Positions 1 to 12,112 are shown, numbered from the stretch's first letter. The stretch: 64,000 bases of DNA from Amoebidium appalachense (GCA_963693365.1 CAVNZM010000013.1:248001-312000); one strand, 5' to 3'. The notes: a model not told the origin generated them from the letters alone. Made by a program: numbers and translations.

Positions 1-35
1 CACACACACACACACACACACACACACGCAAACAT

Positions 36-77
<42 letters not shown>

Positions 78-200
78 TTGACTTGGGGAAAAGGTGGTGG
101 TGGTCACGGTGGTGCGGGGGGAGGGGGGGAGGGGGGGGGGGGGGAAGAGTACAACCCTCTCGAGCCCCCCCCCCCCCCCACACACACACACACAAAGAAC
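1..200. repeat. CA microsatellite followed by G- and C-runs
   Basis: A (CA)n array with a few interruptions fills 1-75. It is followed by a G-rich stretch (112-145) and a poly-C run (165-179). No coding signal is seen. Confidence 0.95.
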
Positions 201-330
201 ATGGGGAGGGTACAACCAGGTAATGTTTTCTACTAAGTCTCCTATGCAAGCCATATATAAACAAAAACTGTACTGCGGGCCCGCGTATGGTCACGAACAT
301 CGGATAAGGTATGAGGCTCATGCAGCAAGA

Positions 331-672
<342 letters not shown>

Positions 673-781
673 GTGTGTGTGTGAGGTACATGTATGCAAG
701 GCACATGTTACGCGCGTACGCACGCATGCCCAGACATGCACACAGGCACAGCACACACACACACACATGCACACACACACA

Positions 782-833
<52 letters not shown>

Positions 834-1183
834 GTGGCACACACACACACACACACACACATACACATGGACGCACACACGAACCCACGCACACACGCCC
901 CCACGCACGCACGCTCCCACGCGTGTACCAGCACACACACACACACAGACACCCACCCACCCACCCACACACCACCTACCCACACACAGATCATTTGGGC
1001 TATAGACCTCGAAAAATTAAGATAATTCAACCCTATTTTCGAAATATAGATGATCTTAATATCAGTCATCCCCTGTACGGTATGCTGATACAAACCATCG
1101 TGCACAGCTGCAGGTGACAAGCCTCCCCCCCCCCCGCCCCCTCCCCCCCTCCCCTCCCTCCCCCCCCCCCCCTCCCCCCGCCT
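673..1183. repeat. Compound CA/TG microsatellite, short unique segment and poly-C
   Basis: CA-rich arrays with GC-rich interruptions run from 740 to 985. The segment 986-1120 is non-repetitive with no gene recognised. A C-rich run follows at 1122-1180. Confidence 0.9.
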
Positions 1184-1461
1184 GGGGGTTGGATACTCAG
1201 GATCCGAGCGAATATTATATTCGCTTGGGGGTTGGATAATCAGGATCCGAGCAATTTTATTTATTTATTTATTTTATATATATATATAGATATATATATT
1301 CGCCTGGGGGGATGGATAATCAGGATGCGAGCGAATATTATATTCGCCTGGGGGGATGGATAATCAGGATGCGAGCAAATATTATATTCGCTTGGGGGTT
1401 GGATACTCAGGATCTGAGCGAATAGTATATTCGCTTGGGGGTTGGATAATCAGGATCCGAG

Positions 1462-1509
<48 letters not shown>

Positions 1510-1605
1510 CTCGCCTGGGGGGATGGATAATCAGGATGCGGGCGAATATTATATTCGCTTGGGGGTTGAATACTCAGGATCCGAGCGAATATTGTTTTTC
1601 TTTTG
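1184..1605. repeat. Minisatellite with TTCGC...GCGAA unit ends
   Basis: At least six imperfect copies of a short unit are present. The core reads GGGGGTTGGATAATCAGGAT or GGGGGGATGGATAATCAGGAT and is bounded by TTCGC on one side and GCGAA on the other, so each unit can fold on itself. Units are joined by AATATTATA spacers, by an ATTT/AT tract (1258-1300), or by a T-run of about 40 (1466-1505). Further copies lie at 1866-1916 and 12376-12430. Confidence 0.85.
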
Positions 1606-1865
1606 ACTGGATTTATCGACGGAAAGATATGCAAGTATGCACGGCATACTGAGAAGACAATAAAAATTCACGAGTTATCCAGTAACAAGTGCATACTGAG
1701 ATACCTGAACACTGTGTGAAAATCATATAAATACTCAATGTGACGACCACCAGAATTCAACAAAAAGTCTAAAGTGTTCACATTGCCAGCTAGTGTAGCA
1801 GACACCCGTAGGAAAAGAGGTAAAACGAGACATAAAAACTCACACCTATCAACATGCTTACGATT

Positions 1866-1916
1866 AGGCGAATATCATATTCGCTTGGGGGTTGGATAAT
1901 CAGGATCCGAGCAAAT

Positions 1917-1974
<58 letters not shown>

Positions 1975-1982
1975 ATATATAT
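1866..1982. repeat. Isolated minisatellite unit plus AT microsatellite
   Basis: One more unit of the 1184-1605 minisatellite occupies 1866-1916. It is followed by an imperfect (AT)n array up to 1982, where a solo YR-element unit begins. The preceding 1606-1865 is unique sequence with no gene recognised. Confidence 0.85.
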
Positions 1983-2505
1983 CTATGAAAACTACTCCGG
2001 GACGTGTGTTGCCTCTAGGGGGACATCCCCTTGGACGAAAGTGAACCTGCAATGGTTGTAAACCACGGCAAGCCCCCAGTCATCAATTTATTGATCCGTG
2101 AGGTCCATGTGCCCAAAAAATGGGGGAAGTCTTCGCCCCGTGAAAAAACAGCACGTATGTGTGGATCAATGGGGGTTGTGTGTGGGTGTAGGTGGGTGGG
2201 TGAAAAGGAATATATAGCTGTAAGGCTGTGGATGCTAAACACAGAAGATGTGTTTGTAGCTTGCTGATCTGCTAAAAACTGTCGTGCTTATATACCTAAG
2301 CCTACCGATCTGAACCAATCAAAAATCGATCTAGTGATATGTGAAATCTGATCCGAGCCAATCATAACTCGGTCTAGTGATCTGTGGTATCTGATGTTTT
2401 GGTTGGCTAATAGGTGCCCGTGTGCGGGCAGCCAACCGCTAACTGCTAAAACACGAAATGAAGCCTACATGGTTATGTTGGTATCGAACACCCATCCTAC
2501 GTGTT
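1983..2505 (-). mobile_element. Solo A-M2-B2 unit of the YR retrotransposon, 3' part
   Basis: Read on the minus strand, this is the A repeat from about position 45 onward (2505-2201), then M2 (2200-2069), then the B repeat (2068-1983). The missing first 44 bases of A are found at 7439-7482, on the far side of YRE-1. The two pieces together make one solo unit of the kind left when A1 and A2 of a split-direct-repeat element recombine. It belongs to the sequence subfamily of YRE-3 and YRE-4 (for example GGAAATTATTGAC rather than GGAATTTATTGAC at the start of A). YRE-1 is inserted into it. Confidence 0.85.
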
Positions 2506-3158
2506 CTATGAAAACTACTCCGGGACGTGTGTTGCCTCTAGGGGGACATCCCCTTGGACGAAAGTGAACCTGCAATGGTTGTAAACCACGGCAAGCCCCC
2601 AGTCATCAATTTATTGATCCGTGAGGTCCTTGTGCCCAAAAAACGGGGGAAGTCTTCGCCCCGTGAAAAAACAGCACGCATGTGTGGATCAATGGGGGTG
2701 AGTGTGGGTGTAGGTGGGTGGGTGAAAAGAAAATGTATAGCCGTAAGGGCTGTAGGTGCTCAACACAGAAGATGTGTTTGTAGCTTGCTGATCTGCTGAA
2801 AACTGTCTTGCTTATATACCTAAGCCTACCGACCTGAGCCAATTGAAAATCGATCCAGTGATATGTGAATCTGAATCGAACCAATCAAAATCGGTCTAGC
2901 GATATGTGGAATCTGATGTTTTGATTAGCTAATAGGTGCCCGTGTGCGAGCGGCCAATCGCGAACTGCTAAAACACGAAACGAAGCCTACATGGTTATGT
3001 CAATATCGAACACCCATCCTACGTGTTTACCCAGAAAAATATTTATGTCAATAAATTCCACAAATAAAACCTCTATGAAAACTACTCCGGGACGTGTGTT
3101 GCCTCTAGGGGGACATCCCCTTGGACGAAAGTGAACCTGCAATGGTTGTAAACCACGG
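2506..3158 (-). repeat. B1-A2-M2-B2 terminal block of YRE-1
   Basis: B1 (3158-3073) and B2 (2591-2506) are copies of an 86-bp sequence ending GTTTTCATAG on the element's sense strand. A2 (3072-2723) repeats A1. M2 (2722-2592) lies between A2 and B2 and contains an AATAAA inside the palindromic context ATCAATAAATTGAT, a candidate poly(A) signal. Confidence 0.85.
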
Positions 3159-3167
3159 CACGAGAGC

Positions 3168-4260
3168 AGTATGCTTGCTCCAAAGGTTTCACTTAAGGAT
3201 AGAGGCAAATACACGTTTGTTAGTGGCAGCCATGGGGGCCGGCGAAGTCGAGTATAGATCAGGGAACAGTCGGAAGATCATCTGCCAAGTTGTTGGATCC
3301 TGGAGTCGTCGACCCCGGCCTCGGCCAGGGCTGTGGCCCCCCCAATTCGGAGGCTGTGGCCGGCAAACCGGGAGGGTGAGAGGCCTGCCCGGGAGAGGAG
3401 GGCACGGAAGTCGTCAGAGAAAACACCCTTGGTGTAGGGAATGCCACCGAGACTGAACAGGGGGTCGTCAGGTTGACCGGATGTCGTATCCAGGAACTGC
3501 CGGAGGAGATGGGCTGGGGAGAAGTGGGTGAGAGGCAGGGCAGCTAGAGTGACGTTGACACTTAGGGCTGTACATCCATCTTGGAGGTTGGCAGGTGGAG
3601 GGTGGCATGGGACAAAGTACTGGTGGGGGTGTAGCTGAAGGTCACGTCCTTCCATTTCACGTGACGGGACGGGTCGAAGGAAGTCAGGGTCTTGGAGGTA
3701 AATTCCCACGAACGGAGGAGACCACAAAAACCGACGATGAGGGCCGTCCAAAGCCGGCGATTGGCTGAGGAGGCCTGGGTGGGGCACTGGCCATGGAGTA
3801 GGCCGAGGTGGGAGGGCAGGAGGGGTTCTCTGGGAGATGATCGGGGTCGGATGTTGTGAGAAAAGCTGCCATCTGCCCACCCCTTGTAGGAACCAGGCGA
3901 GAGACTTGTCGTGGGGGTAGGGAGCCGGAAGTCCCATGTCGAGGTGGAGTCTGGTGATAGCCGAATTGTAGCCGGCCAAGGAAGAGGCCTGTACCCCTTG
4001 TTGGGCACACCAGGCAAGAAAGAGCTGCACGGTGTGTGGGGAGGCCGGGAGGTAGGACCCGGAGGAGGATGGCAGCCGAGATGCCACAAAAATCGATGAA
4101 CACTTTCTGCACCCGGGAGTAGAAGGCCCGAGAGTCGAGGTTGAGACTCAGGGCCTGGCACTCCTGCAGGGTAGTGGTGGCTCGAAGCAGCACGGCCGGA
4201 GCAAAGTGGGGGGCCAATCTGCCAGCGTTGCTCCGGAAGGGAAGATCGGGGGGGGGGGGG
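3168..4260 (-). pseudogene. Tyrosine recombinase pseudogene of YRE-1
   Basis: The minus strand encodes the family's YR in pieces. An N-terminal, core-binding part is recognisable, then several frameshifts, then a C-terminal part with GHSLRIGGATALAEAG. That is the H-x-x-R active-site box of tyrosine recombinases. The frame ends in a stop immediately after LGR at about 3278, where sister copies read LGRWSSDCFLIYTR. The catalytic tyrosine is therefore not reached. The same stop is present in YRE-1b. Family membership is clear from sister copies in this window; loss of function is inferred from the stop and frameshifts. Confidence 0.85.
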
Positions 4261-4289
4261 GGGAGGGGAGGGGGGGGTTGAGCCCAGGG

Positions 4290-4545
4290 GAAGGGAGAGG
4301 GCATGTGCCGGAAGGCAGCCTGCACGTCTGCCACTGCCATGTAGCAGCCGGGGCCTGCGTCGAGAATGAGTTGGGGTCCCGGGCTTGTTGTTGTAGTAAC
4401 GGCGCCGATGGGGGAGGAACGGAGGACCGGAAACTCAGCAAGGAATTGGTCCGGGAAGAGGGTGGCCGCGCTGGTGGCCGAGGGGGGGCTGGGCCTCCGG
4501 GTCTGAGCCTCGGGGGAAGGTGTGGTTAGCAAGGGTGGGGCACCC
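4290..4545 (-). pseudogene. Reverse transcriptase N-terminal remnant of YRE-1
   Basis: The minus strand retains the start of the DIRS/Ngaro-type RT (a segment with SSPIGAVT, then AGPGCYMAVADVQAAFRHMP). It then jumps directly into the spacer that normally follows RNase H. By comparison with YRE-4, about 1.1 kb covering the RT active site and all of RNase H is missing. Confidence 0.82.
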
Positions 4546-4563
4546 TCGGGGAGACCCCGGCAG

Positions 4564-4597
<34 letters not shown>

Positions 4598-4619
4598 CAG
4601 GGCCCCGGGGGGTTTAGAG

Positions 4620-5690
4620 TAGGGCAGCTGGGCCCGAGAGAGGTTGCAGGCAGGGCAGCGGGGCCATGTGCAGGGGATGCCCGAGCACGCAGGGATGCGG
4701 GTGGACACAGAGTTAGAAGGGGGGGGGAGGGAGTGCTAGGTGAGTGTAAGGGGGGGGGGGGGAGGCTCGTGGGATGGGTGGGGAGTAAAATTATGTGCAG
4801 TGGCCAGAATAACGTCTTTTGTGTAGGGACATGTATTCTGTGGCGCGCGCGGGCGCCGTAGGTGGCCTGCAAAAAAATTTGTACTCAGCCCTAGTGGCCC
4901 GTGCTCCCGAGCTCCGTGTCCCTGTACCCGTGTATCCTAGCTCCTAGCCCCTATGTTCTATCTTGTGTGTGCGGGCAGCTGGGCCCGAGGGAGGTTGCAG
5001 GCAGAACAGCGGGGCCATGTGCAGGGGATGCCCGAGCACGCGGGGATGCGGGCGGACACAGAGTTAGAAGGGGGGGGGGGGGGGGGGGGGGGGAGGGAGT
5101 GCTAGGTGAGTGTAAGGGGGGGGGGGAGGCTCGTGGGATGGGTGGGGAGTAAAATTATGTGCAGTGGCCAGAATAACGTCTTTGTGTAGGGACATGTATT
5201 CTGTGGCGCGCGCGGGCGCCGTAGGTGGCCTGCAAAAATTTGTACTCAGCCCTAGTGGCCCGTGCTCCCGAGCTCCGTGTCCCTGTACCCGTGTATCCTA
5301 GCACCTAGCCCCTATGTTCTATCTGTGTGTGCGGGCAGCTGGGCCCGAGGGAGGTTGCAGGCAGAACAGCGGGGCCATGTGCAGGGGATGCCCGAGCACG
5401 CGGGGATGCGGGTGGACACAGAGTTAGAAGGGGGGGGGGGGGGGGGGGGGGGGGGCTAGGTGAGTGTAAGGGGGGGGGGCTCGTGGGATGGGTGGGGAGT
5501 AAAATTATGTGCAGTGGCCAGAATAACGTCTTTGTGTAGGGACATGTATTCTGTGGCGCGCGCGGGCGCCGTAGGTGGCTTGCGAAAATTTGTACTTAGC
5601 CCTAGTGACCCGAGCTCCCGAGCTCCGTGTCCCTGTACCCGTGTATCCTAGCTCCTAGCCCCTATGTTCTATCTGTGTGTGTGGGTGTGC
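4620..5690 (-). repeat. Three tandem ~355-bp copies within YRE-1
   Basis: A segment beginning AGCTGGGCCCGAG on the plus strand and ending near CCCTATGTTCTATCT is repeated from about 4627, 4977 and 5337. Each copy contains two long G-runs of differing length. The segment corresponds to the gag-RT junction, which is single-copy in YRE-2 and YRE-4. The same triplication is in YRE-1b. Confidence 0.85.
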
Positions 5691-5699
5691 GCGTAGACT

Positions 5700-6722
5700 A
5701 GGCATTAGGCTTGCAGTCTTTGCGGGGGTGTGTGCCAGAGCAGAGCGGGCACACGTGGGAGAGGGGGCAGGGCTGCTTAGCGCAGGACCGACCTTAAATG
5801 TGGAAATTCATGTAGTGCGTGGCGGGTAGCTCCACCGATCGGGCCGGTGTTGCCAGGCCGGGGTGCGGGTCGGGGCGGTTGGGGGTTTGTCCCCCGCCGG
5901 GCTTGTGGGGCGGTGTGAAGCCATCAAGTCTTAGACCACAGCCGGGCTTGGGGTACTACATGGGACAGGCCTGAGGGGGGGCTTCAGGGGTAGAGGGGAG
6001 AGTGGCTTGGAGGGTCCGTGGTGGTGGGGGCCGCCGGAGGCGCGTCAGTGCCCGCGGGAGCGTTGGGCAGCTGGTTGCGGAGGTCGCGTAATTTGAAATT
6101 CGTTTGGAGGGGCGTCGAGCCTGAGGGTTCTTGCTGCTCGGGGGTTACTGGGAAAGCCGGAACAGGGAGGGGAGGAGGGGCTTTGACGGGATTGGTTTTG
6201 GGATCAGGCACGACGGAGGCAGGGTCAAAGGCAGGTAAGTCCGGACGGAGAAGGTTAACTGGGTCGGGCCAGGGGCTTTGGAAACGGGGGCGGGCAGCAC
6301 GGTAGGCTGGCTGGGCAGAAACGTGGATGGGCAGGCAGCACGGTAGGCTGGCTGGGCAGAAACGTGGATGGGAACGACCGGACCTGGCAGCATGTGTAGC
6401 TGGCCGGGGTCGGGTGGCAACAGGGGGGAACAGCTGCAAGGGAACTGGGGCCGTGCAGGGTTTGGGGTAGCTGAGATCTCGACGAGGCTGGCCTTGTGAT
6501 CTGAGGAAAAAAAAAAAAAATGCTGCTGGAATGCGGGGCAGACCAATGGAATGTGAGGTATCCATCGACAGTGAAGTCATGGTGGGGGGAGACATGGCGG
6601 GAAACAGGGTGGGAAAACAGGGAAGGAGGCGGGTTGAACACGGTAAGCTGTTCTGGCAGGGACTTGGGGTCAGTACTCCTGAACAGTAGGAAAGCACAAG
6701 GTGCTTTGACTGGGTTTAACAT
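5700..6722 (-). pseudogene. Gag-like region of YRE-1, altered and degenerate
   Basis: The minus strand contains a stretch matching the Gag N-terminal region of YRE-2 (NAPAGTDAPP...TTTDPP). Upstream of it are several hundred bases absent from YRE-2, with an internal duplication of about 41 bp near 6294-6372. Downstream, remnants of the zinc-knuckle end are interrupted by stops. An A-run at 6507-6520 differs in length from YRE-1b. The upstream extension is a different 5' coding or leader segment whose function I cannot name. Confidence 0.6.
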
Positions 6723-7088
6723 AAGCGACGCGATTGGAGTACCGTATTTGAATACTCAGAAGGGCAATCGGGCAAGGACTATGAGCGAGGATAGTCAATG
6801 CGGATCGAAGCGGGGTGTGAAATTCTAGGCCATCGGGATTGAAAACGGGGTTTGAAATTAGACGAGTGGTAGGGACTTAGATCACAGCGGCGCGGCGCGT
6901 GAGGGACCATGTCAGGAAATCTTCTTGAAGTGTCGAGGAACTTGTAGGGCGACTAGCCCTAACCGGGACGGAACTGGCAGGAGTGCAAGCCTAACTTGCG
7001 AGGAGGACACGAGGGCAAGCTGAACTTGCAAGGATGGCACGATTGTCAAGGTGTGACAGAAGCTCGTGTCAAGAGTTGTCACGGAGTG

Positions 7089-7438
7089 TGAAAAGAAAAT
7101 GTATAGCCGTAAGGGCTGTAGGTGCTCAACACAGAAGATGTGTTTGTAGCTTGCTGATCTGCTGAAAACTGTCTTGCTTATATACCTAAGCCTACCGACC
7201 TGAGCCAATTGAAAATCGATCCAGTGATATGTGAATCTGAATCGAACCAATCAAAATCGGTCTAGCGATATGTGGAATCTGATGTTTTGATTAGCTAATA
7301 GGTGCCCGTGTGCGAGCGGCCAATCGCGAACTGCTAAAACACGAAACGAAGCCTACATGGTTATGTCAATATCGAACACCCATCCTACGTGTTTACCCAG
7401 AAAAATATTTATGTCAATAAATTCCACAAATAAAACCT
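7089..7438 (-). promoter_or_regulatory. A1 repeat and promoter of YRE-1
   Basis: On the minus strand this 350-bp repeat carries three ATTGG (inverted CCAAT) boxes, followed by a TATATAAG box about 40 bp after the last one. This is a typical RNA polymerase II promoter order. The same arrangement is found in every A copy in the window. Confidence 0.7.
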
Positions 7439-7482
7439 TACCCAGAAAAATTTTATGTCAATAATTTCCACAAATAAAACCT
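7439..7482 (-). mobile_element. Solo A-M2-B2 unit, 5' part
   Basis: These 44 bases are the first 44 of an A repeat (minus strand, starting AGGTTTTATTTG). Joined to 2505, they restore the continuous A sequence CTGGGTAAACACGTAGG with no base lost or duplicated. YRE-1 therefore inserted here without a target-site duplication. Confidence 0.85.
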
Positions 7483-7636
7483 ATATATCAACACGCTAAG
7501 AACATGTGGACCGGACAGTCGCCCTCGATTCAAATGTCGCTCTTTATTATCTCTAATAAATAGTATCCTTCGCGCATCCACCCCTAAACCAGGCCATCCG
7601 TGGCCCTAAGGGCCGGGGAACACCCCCATCCATGTC

Positions 7637-8822
7637 ATGGCACATGCCTATAATCGTTTCAGAACCTCTTTCAAAGTTCCATCTACACCCATCACACATG
7701 TGCGACCATTAAAACGTCCAGCAGATACACCTACCACAGATGCACAACCAGAAAAACATCGCCTTAGACTAAGCGCAACACCTATTTACAATACACTACC
7801 CATTCAGAATAACACCACACCACTCCGTAGAAACACAATAACAACCATGCCGAAACTTTCGGTTGATACAGTACTGGCAGAACTTGCCCTCGTTAAGAAA
7901 CAGCTAAATGAGCTGTTACCACTCAAGAACATGATAGAAAAACTCCAAACAGAAAATACCCAACTCAAGCTCACCATTGATTCACTCACAGCCCAGCTAA
8001 ACATTAGTGGATCGCAAAACCCCAAAACTCATGAGCAAACATCTCGCGACGGAGACATTTCCACCCCAACACAAAACAACACAGGACCGGAAGCACAGCT
8101 CCCGGCAGAGTTCCTAGAATATGCGAACTCTCGTAAAGCACCCGAGCTCCGCCAAATTGCCAAGGAAACATATGCCAGCATTCTTGCAGGCAACGAGTAC
8201 CGCCGCAACTCCCCTCCCCAAACCGCCGGCTAAGGGGAACACCCAAGCAAACGGTAACATCAACATCCCACCCAAATACGAGAGGGTGTATTTCAAAGTC
8301 AAGCACGGCAGACGCCCACACAGGGCCATGTGGTCCATCTTCAAGGCTCTCGGCTTCCGGTGCTCTCGCATCCTTTGTCTGTCCTTCATTGGATACGATG
8401 TGCTGGAAGTAGCAGTACGGGGCGACTATAACCGTGCGTTCATCCGTGACGCGACAAAGGGGTGTGGAAGCTTCTTCACCCACCTCCCAAGCTACGACCC
8501 ATGCGCGCCGGAAAACATTCAGAAAGCAGACAAAGAACGTAAAGTGTCTGCTAAGAATGCGTGCGCCACACGTTGTCGTGTACGCATCAGCAAGGCAAAA
8601 GAGTTCCTCGCAAAGTTGGAAAACGATGCTACGAGCGTGATAGACACGGACACGAAGGAACCAATGTTTTCTGGTGAGAAACTGCTCGAGCGCAAACGCC
8701 GATGCGAGATGGAAATCGAGCTCTTCTGCGAACTGTTCGCGCTGGCGGAAGGTCGTGCATACGACCCCGTAAGCGACAAGTGGGAACCAACCCCACAGGT
8801 GTCGGACCAAACCGATGCCTAA
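7637..8822 (+). pseudogene. LINE ORF1 (copy A), single frameshift
   Basis: ORF1 encodes a nucleic-acid-binding-type protein. After a disordered N-terminus comes a leucine-rich coiled coil (around residues 75-125), then a globular domain beginning near ERVYFKVKHGRRPH, and a charged, lysine-rich C-terminal helix region. In this copy an extra C in a C-run at about 8216 breaks the frame after residue 190; the rest continues in the next frame to 8822. Copy B is uninterrupted (394 residues). The ORF1 role (RNA chaperone or RNP formation) is known for LINEs generally; here it is inferred from position, coiled coil and length. Confidence 0.85.
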
Positions 8823-11800
8823 TTTATCCTTCTTCTTCTGGAATGCTCGGACACTGGGCCCCCAAAAGGGCCTCCCCCCCGGGACACTCGACGATAAAAT
8901 CAGCTACATACAACAACAGACAAACAACCACACGTTTACAGTGATTTGCGAAACACAGTTTAAAAACCACCACAAATTCAACTCTACATTGGTCGACACA
9001 TCCACACACCCCGGTTACGCGAAAAACCGAGGCATTATTGTACTTGCCGCACCACACGTGAGAGTGAAGTGCAAACCGGTAGCAAAAACGGAATTCTCGG
9101 TTTCTATAGAGTTTCTTTCTAATGTTTTTACTTTTGTATATTACCCACCATCTATGTCGGTTGTCGAATTGACTCACGAGTTGTCACAGTTACCAATGTC
9201 CACTGTTATTTTAGGTGATTTTAACACGCGACTCCACCACACAGACACACTGCAAGTGAGTGTCGGGTACCCATCTAAGCCCCCGGAGCGTGCTATCCCT
9301 TTAGCAAGGTATGTCCAAAGTCACACTTTGCGGTTCCCTCAAATATCCCATGCCCACAACACCGACTGGGGAGTGGCCTTTTGGCCATCAACCATGTCAA
9401 AACTCTCTCTCCCTCCTAACCTCTCTAGGTCATCTGACCACTCTCCTATCCTTTTCCTACCTAAGATCTCCCTTGATCTGCTCCCCCCTCCCCCTCCCAC
9501 CTTTCGCCTCCGTCTATCCCAGCTTAAGTCACAGTGGGGTAGAGTTGATGTATGTGTATGCTATGCTACGAAACACCCTATATATATGCGCCTATTAGAA
9601 TCTGCACAAGCCAGGCCAGATTCACATCTCGTACTAGATACATGCACTAACTTTATTGTTGATGATTTGATAGATCTCGGTGATTATGCTGGCGGTGGTA
9701 GGAAGGAATATCCCGATGCTCTCTTGTTACCAAACACCACTCCCGCTAGACTAGGTGAACCCCTGTCTCAAAAGGAAAGCTTGCGCCGGCTTGCTAGTAT
9801 GAATCGATTTGGCCCCCCTGCTCGTATTATTGGTGATACCACTGGAGACCCCCTCATAGACTCTGATAAGTATTTCTCGGAACTGTTTAAAGATAGGACC
9901 CCCGCTCAGAAACCTATTGTGTGGCCTGTAGACCCATCTATCCCCATAGAATCGATCCTCCCCTTTTTCAGTCCCGATGCCATATGGTCTGTGATATCTA
10001 GTTATAGCTCTAGTAAGTCTTGTGGACCTGATGGACTCCCTGCTGGGTTTCTTAAAATCCTTGTTCCCTCCTACCCACAAAAGGAAAGTGATCGTGCTAT
10101 TAAACCTGATCTTACTATCATGTTAAGCTCTCTCTTTTCTTGGTGTGTTAAATGTGGACATGTCCCGTCATCTTGGTTAGATACCTTAGTGATCCCCATA
10201 GTTAAGAAGGACTCTGAGGGCCCCATATCATCCTTTCGCCCCATTACACTAACCCAGGTTGTTCGTAGATTCTTTGAAGCTTGCTTACTTAGGTTATTTG
10301 CACATCACCCTAGGTTTCAATCTATTCTTCACATACACCCATGCCAATCCGCTTTTCGTAAAAACAATTCATGTTATGTTCAAATAATGGCACTGCACGA
10401 TTCTATGCAAGTTGGTGCACAATATGTTGGCTTTATTGATTGGAAAACTGCTTACGATTCTGTCTCCCCTGGTCTCCTATGGGAAAAGCTTGCTGCACGG
10501 GGTGTACCACACTGCATTGGTGTTCTGTTAGAAGCACTCTTGTCTCAAACCTATGGTAGAGCTGTGGTTAATGGGCATCTTTCATATGGTTTTGCTCGTA
10601 CTAGAGGTCTCTTGCAGGGTTCATTGCTTAGCCCCTTTTTGTTTAACCTATTTATAGATGATTTGGCTGTCAAGATTTACGCCGAAAACGATGACCCTAT
10701 TAATAACTTTCCGCCTGCACTTCTCTATGCTGATGATCTGTCCCTCCTTGCCCGTACCCCTAGACGCCTGCAAAGATTGTTCGATGTAGTGTCAGAGTGG
10801 TGCAAGGCAAACCTTATGATCCTTAACATAGACAAATGTGGTGTTCTTGTACCTGATATAGCTAACAATTTACACACATTTACATTATCATCTAAACCTG
10901 TACCTATAGTTCCAGAATACAAATATCTTGGTGTTCCGGTTGATTCTGTTGGTGTTATGTTTCCCCATATGGTCGAAAAGAGGGTAGAGTTGGCTCGTAA
11001 GCGGTTAGCTTTCTTCTCGGCTAATATTTTTAAAGACACACCCCTCCATCCTTCTATTAGACTTACATTTATTCGCACTTTTGTCTTCCCGGCATGTGAA
11101 TATGGTTTACCCCTTCTCGCCGCTTGGATCAAGAAAGAGAGAACTAGAGCGCTTAAACCCTTGGCAAATTTCCTTGAAGCAGAAGTTGCCTCCTTTCTAT
11201 CTAACAACTGTTGTAAACCTGGGCCTGCAACGCTCTCGATATATGGTCTGGTCCCAATAGCTGCTAGAGTATCCTATCTCGCGCTGAAATTCAATAAGCA
11301 CATAAGCCGCTTAAAGAAGTATTTGCCCTCCCACCCTCTCTTCTCTATCCGACCTGTCCCCTCCTCACCTCTCCCCTCTTTCCTCCCCCTCTCTCTCCCC
11401 TTCTCCCCTGGGCACAAATACAAATAAACCCCGCAATAGTGTGTGTGTGACTTTGGACTGCCACTTACTTATTAAACATGTACACAATCACAAGAAAATC
11501 ACGCAATATAACAAATGGAAAAAGATACCACACGACACTAGACCCGATGAAAGCATACACCTTGAAAAACTAAGCCTTATGTCTCGTTTTATATATACTG
11601 ACCGCCTCAACCATATTGCCAAATATGGCACTCGCAAGTGTATAACACCTAAATACATATTACCTTCCTGTAGAACTGGTCTTTCTCTAGCTGATGGTAT
11701 TATTGATCAATTACCACGCTTTTACTGTACACGTGCTATACAGTGGAGATCTAATAAGTATAAGGTGGCATCATTTGCATGCCCAAACAACACACACACA

Positions 11801-12010
11801 CACCAGTTTAACCGGTCATGTATCGCCAAATGTAGTTTGATAGACCACATAATACCGCAACACACACACGTCACATTCACAACAGACACCCAGAAAGATT
11901 GCCTACCTGTAAATTACAACATCCTTGATTTTATACTAAACACGCGTAACTACGACCTGTTTATTAGATGTATTGATTGGCTTGAGAAACACATCACTAC
12001 AAAATTATAG
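8815..12010 (+). pseudogene. LINE ORF2 (copy A): APE endonuclease and reverse transcriptase, frameshifted
   Basis: Starts at ATGCCTAA, whose ATG overlaps the ORF1 stop by 8 bases. The N-terminal APE endonuclease shows FWNART, CETQF, LGDFN and SDHSP. The reverse transcriptase follows, with FRPITL, the FIDWKTAYD box, QGSLLSPFLFN and the catalytic LLYADDLS. The thumb region has YKYLGVPV. An extra C in a C/T tract at about 11385 truncates the protein at residue 870. The remaining ~190 residues (cysteine/histidine-containing C-terminus) continue in another frame to 12010. The endonuclease and RT motifs are all present in this copy. Confidence 0.92.
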
Positions 12011-12031
12011 CGCACGCGCACACACACACAC

Positions 12032-12080
<49 letters not shown>

Positions 12081-12112
12081 CCAGCTGATACCGAGTGTCC
12101 CGAGGGGAGCCC

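Larger units (their letters stand above)
2506..7438 (-). mobile_element. YRE-1, defective Ngaro/PAT-type tyrosine-recombinase retrotransposon
   Basis: In minus-strand order: A1 (7438-7089), a gag-like region, a triplicated internal segment, an RT remnant, a YR pseudogene, B1 (3158-3073), A2 (3072-2723), M2, and B2 (2591-2506). The A1 - body - B1A2B2 arrangement is the split direct repeat known for Ngaro and PAT elements. Most of RT and all of RNase H are deleted, so this copy cannot be autonomous. A near-identical copy in the opposite orientation, with the same lesions, is YRE-1b at 25565-30498. Confidence 0.88.

Noticed and set aside
1184-1605. CRISPR-like array
   Set aside because: Units are degenerate, spacers are AT repeats of no fixed length, the context is eukaryotic, and there are no cas genes.
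2031-2799. Small plus-strand ORFs beginning MDESEPAMVVNHG, repeated at several loci
   Set aside because: They are antisense readings through the B-M2-A repeats of the YR elements. Their conservation is explained by the repeats.
8004-8810. 268-residue minus-strand frame opposite LINE ORF1 (and its copy at 39984-40679)
   Set aside because: It is antisense to a clearly supported ORF1 and has no recognisable domain.
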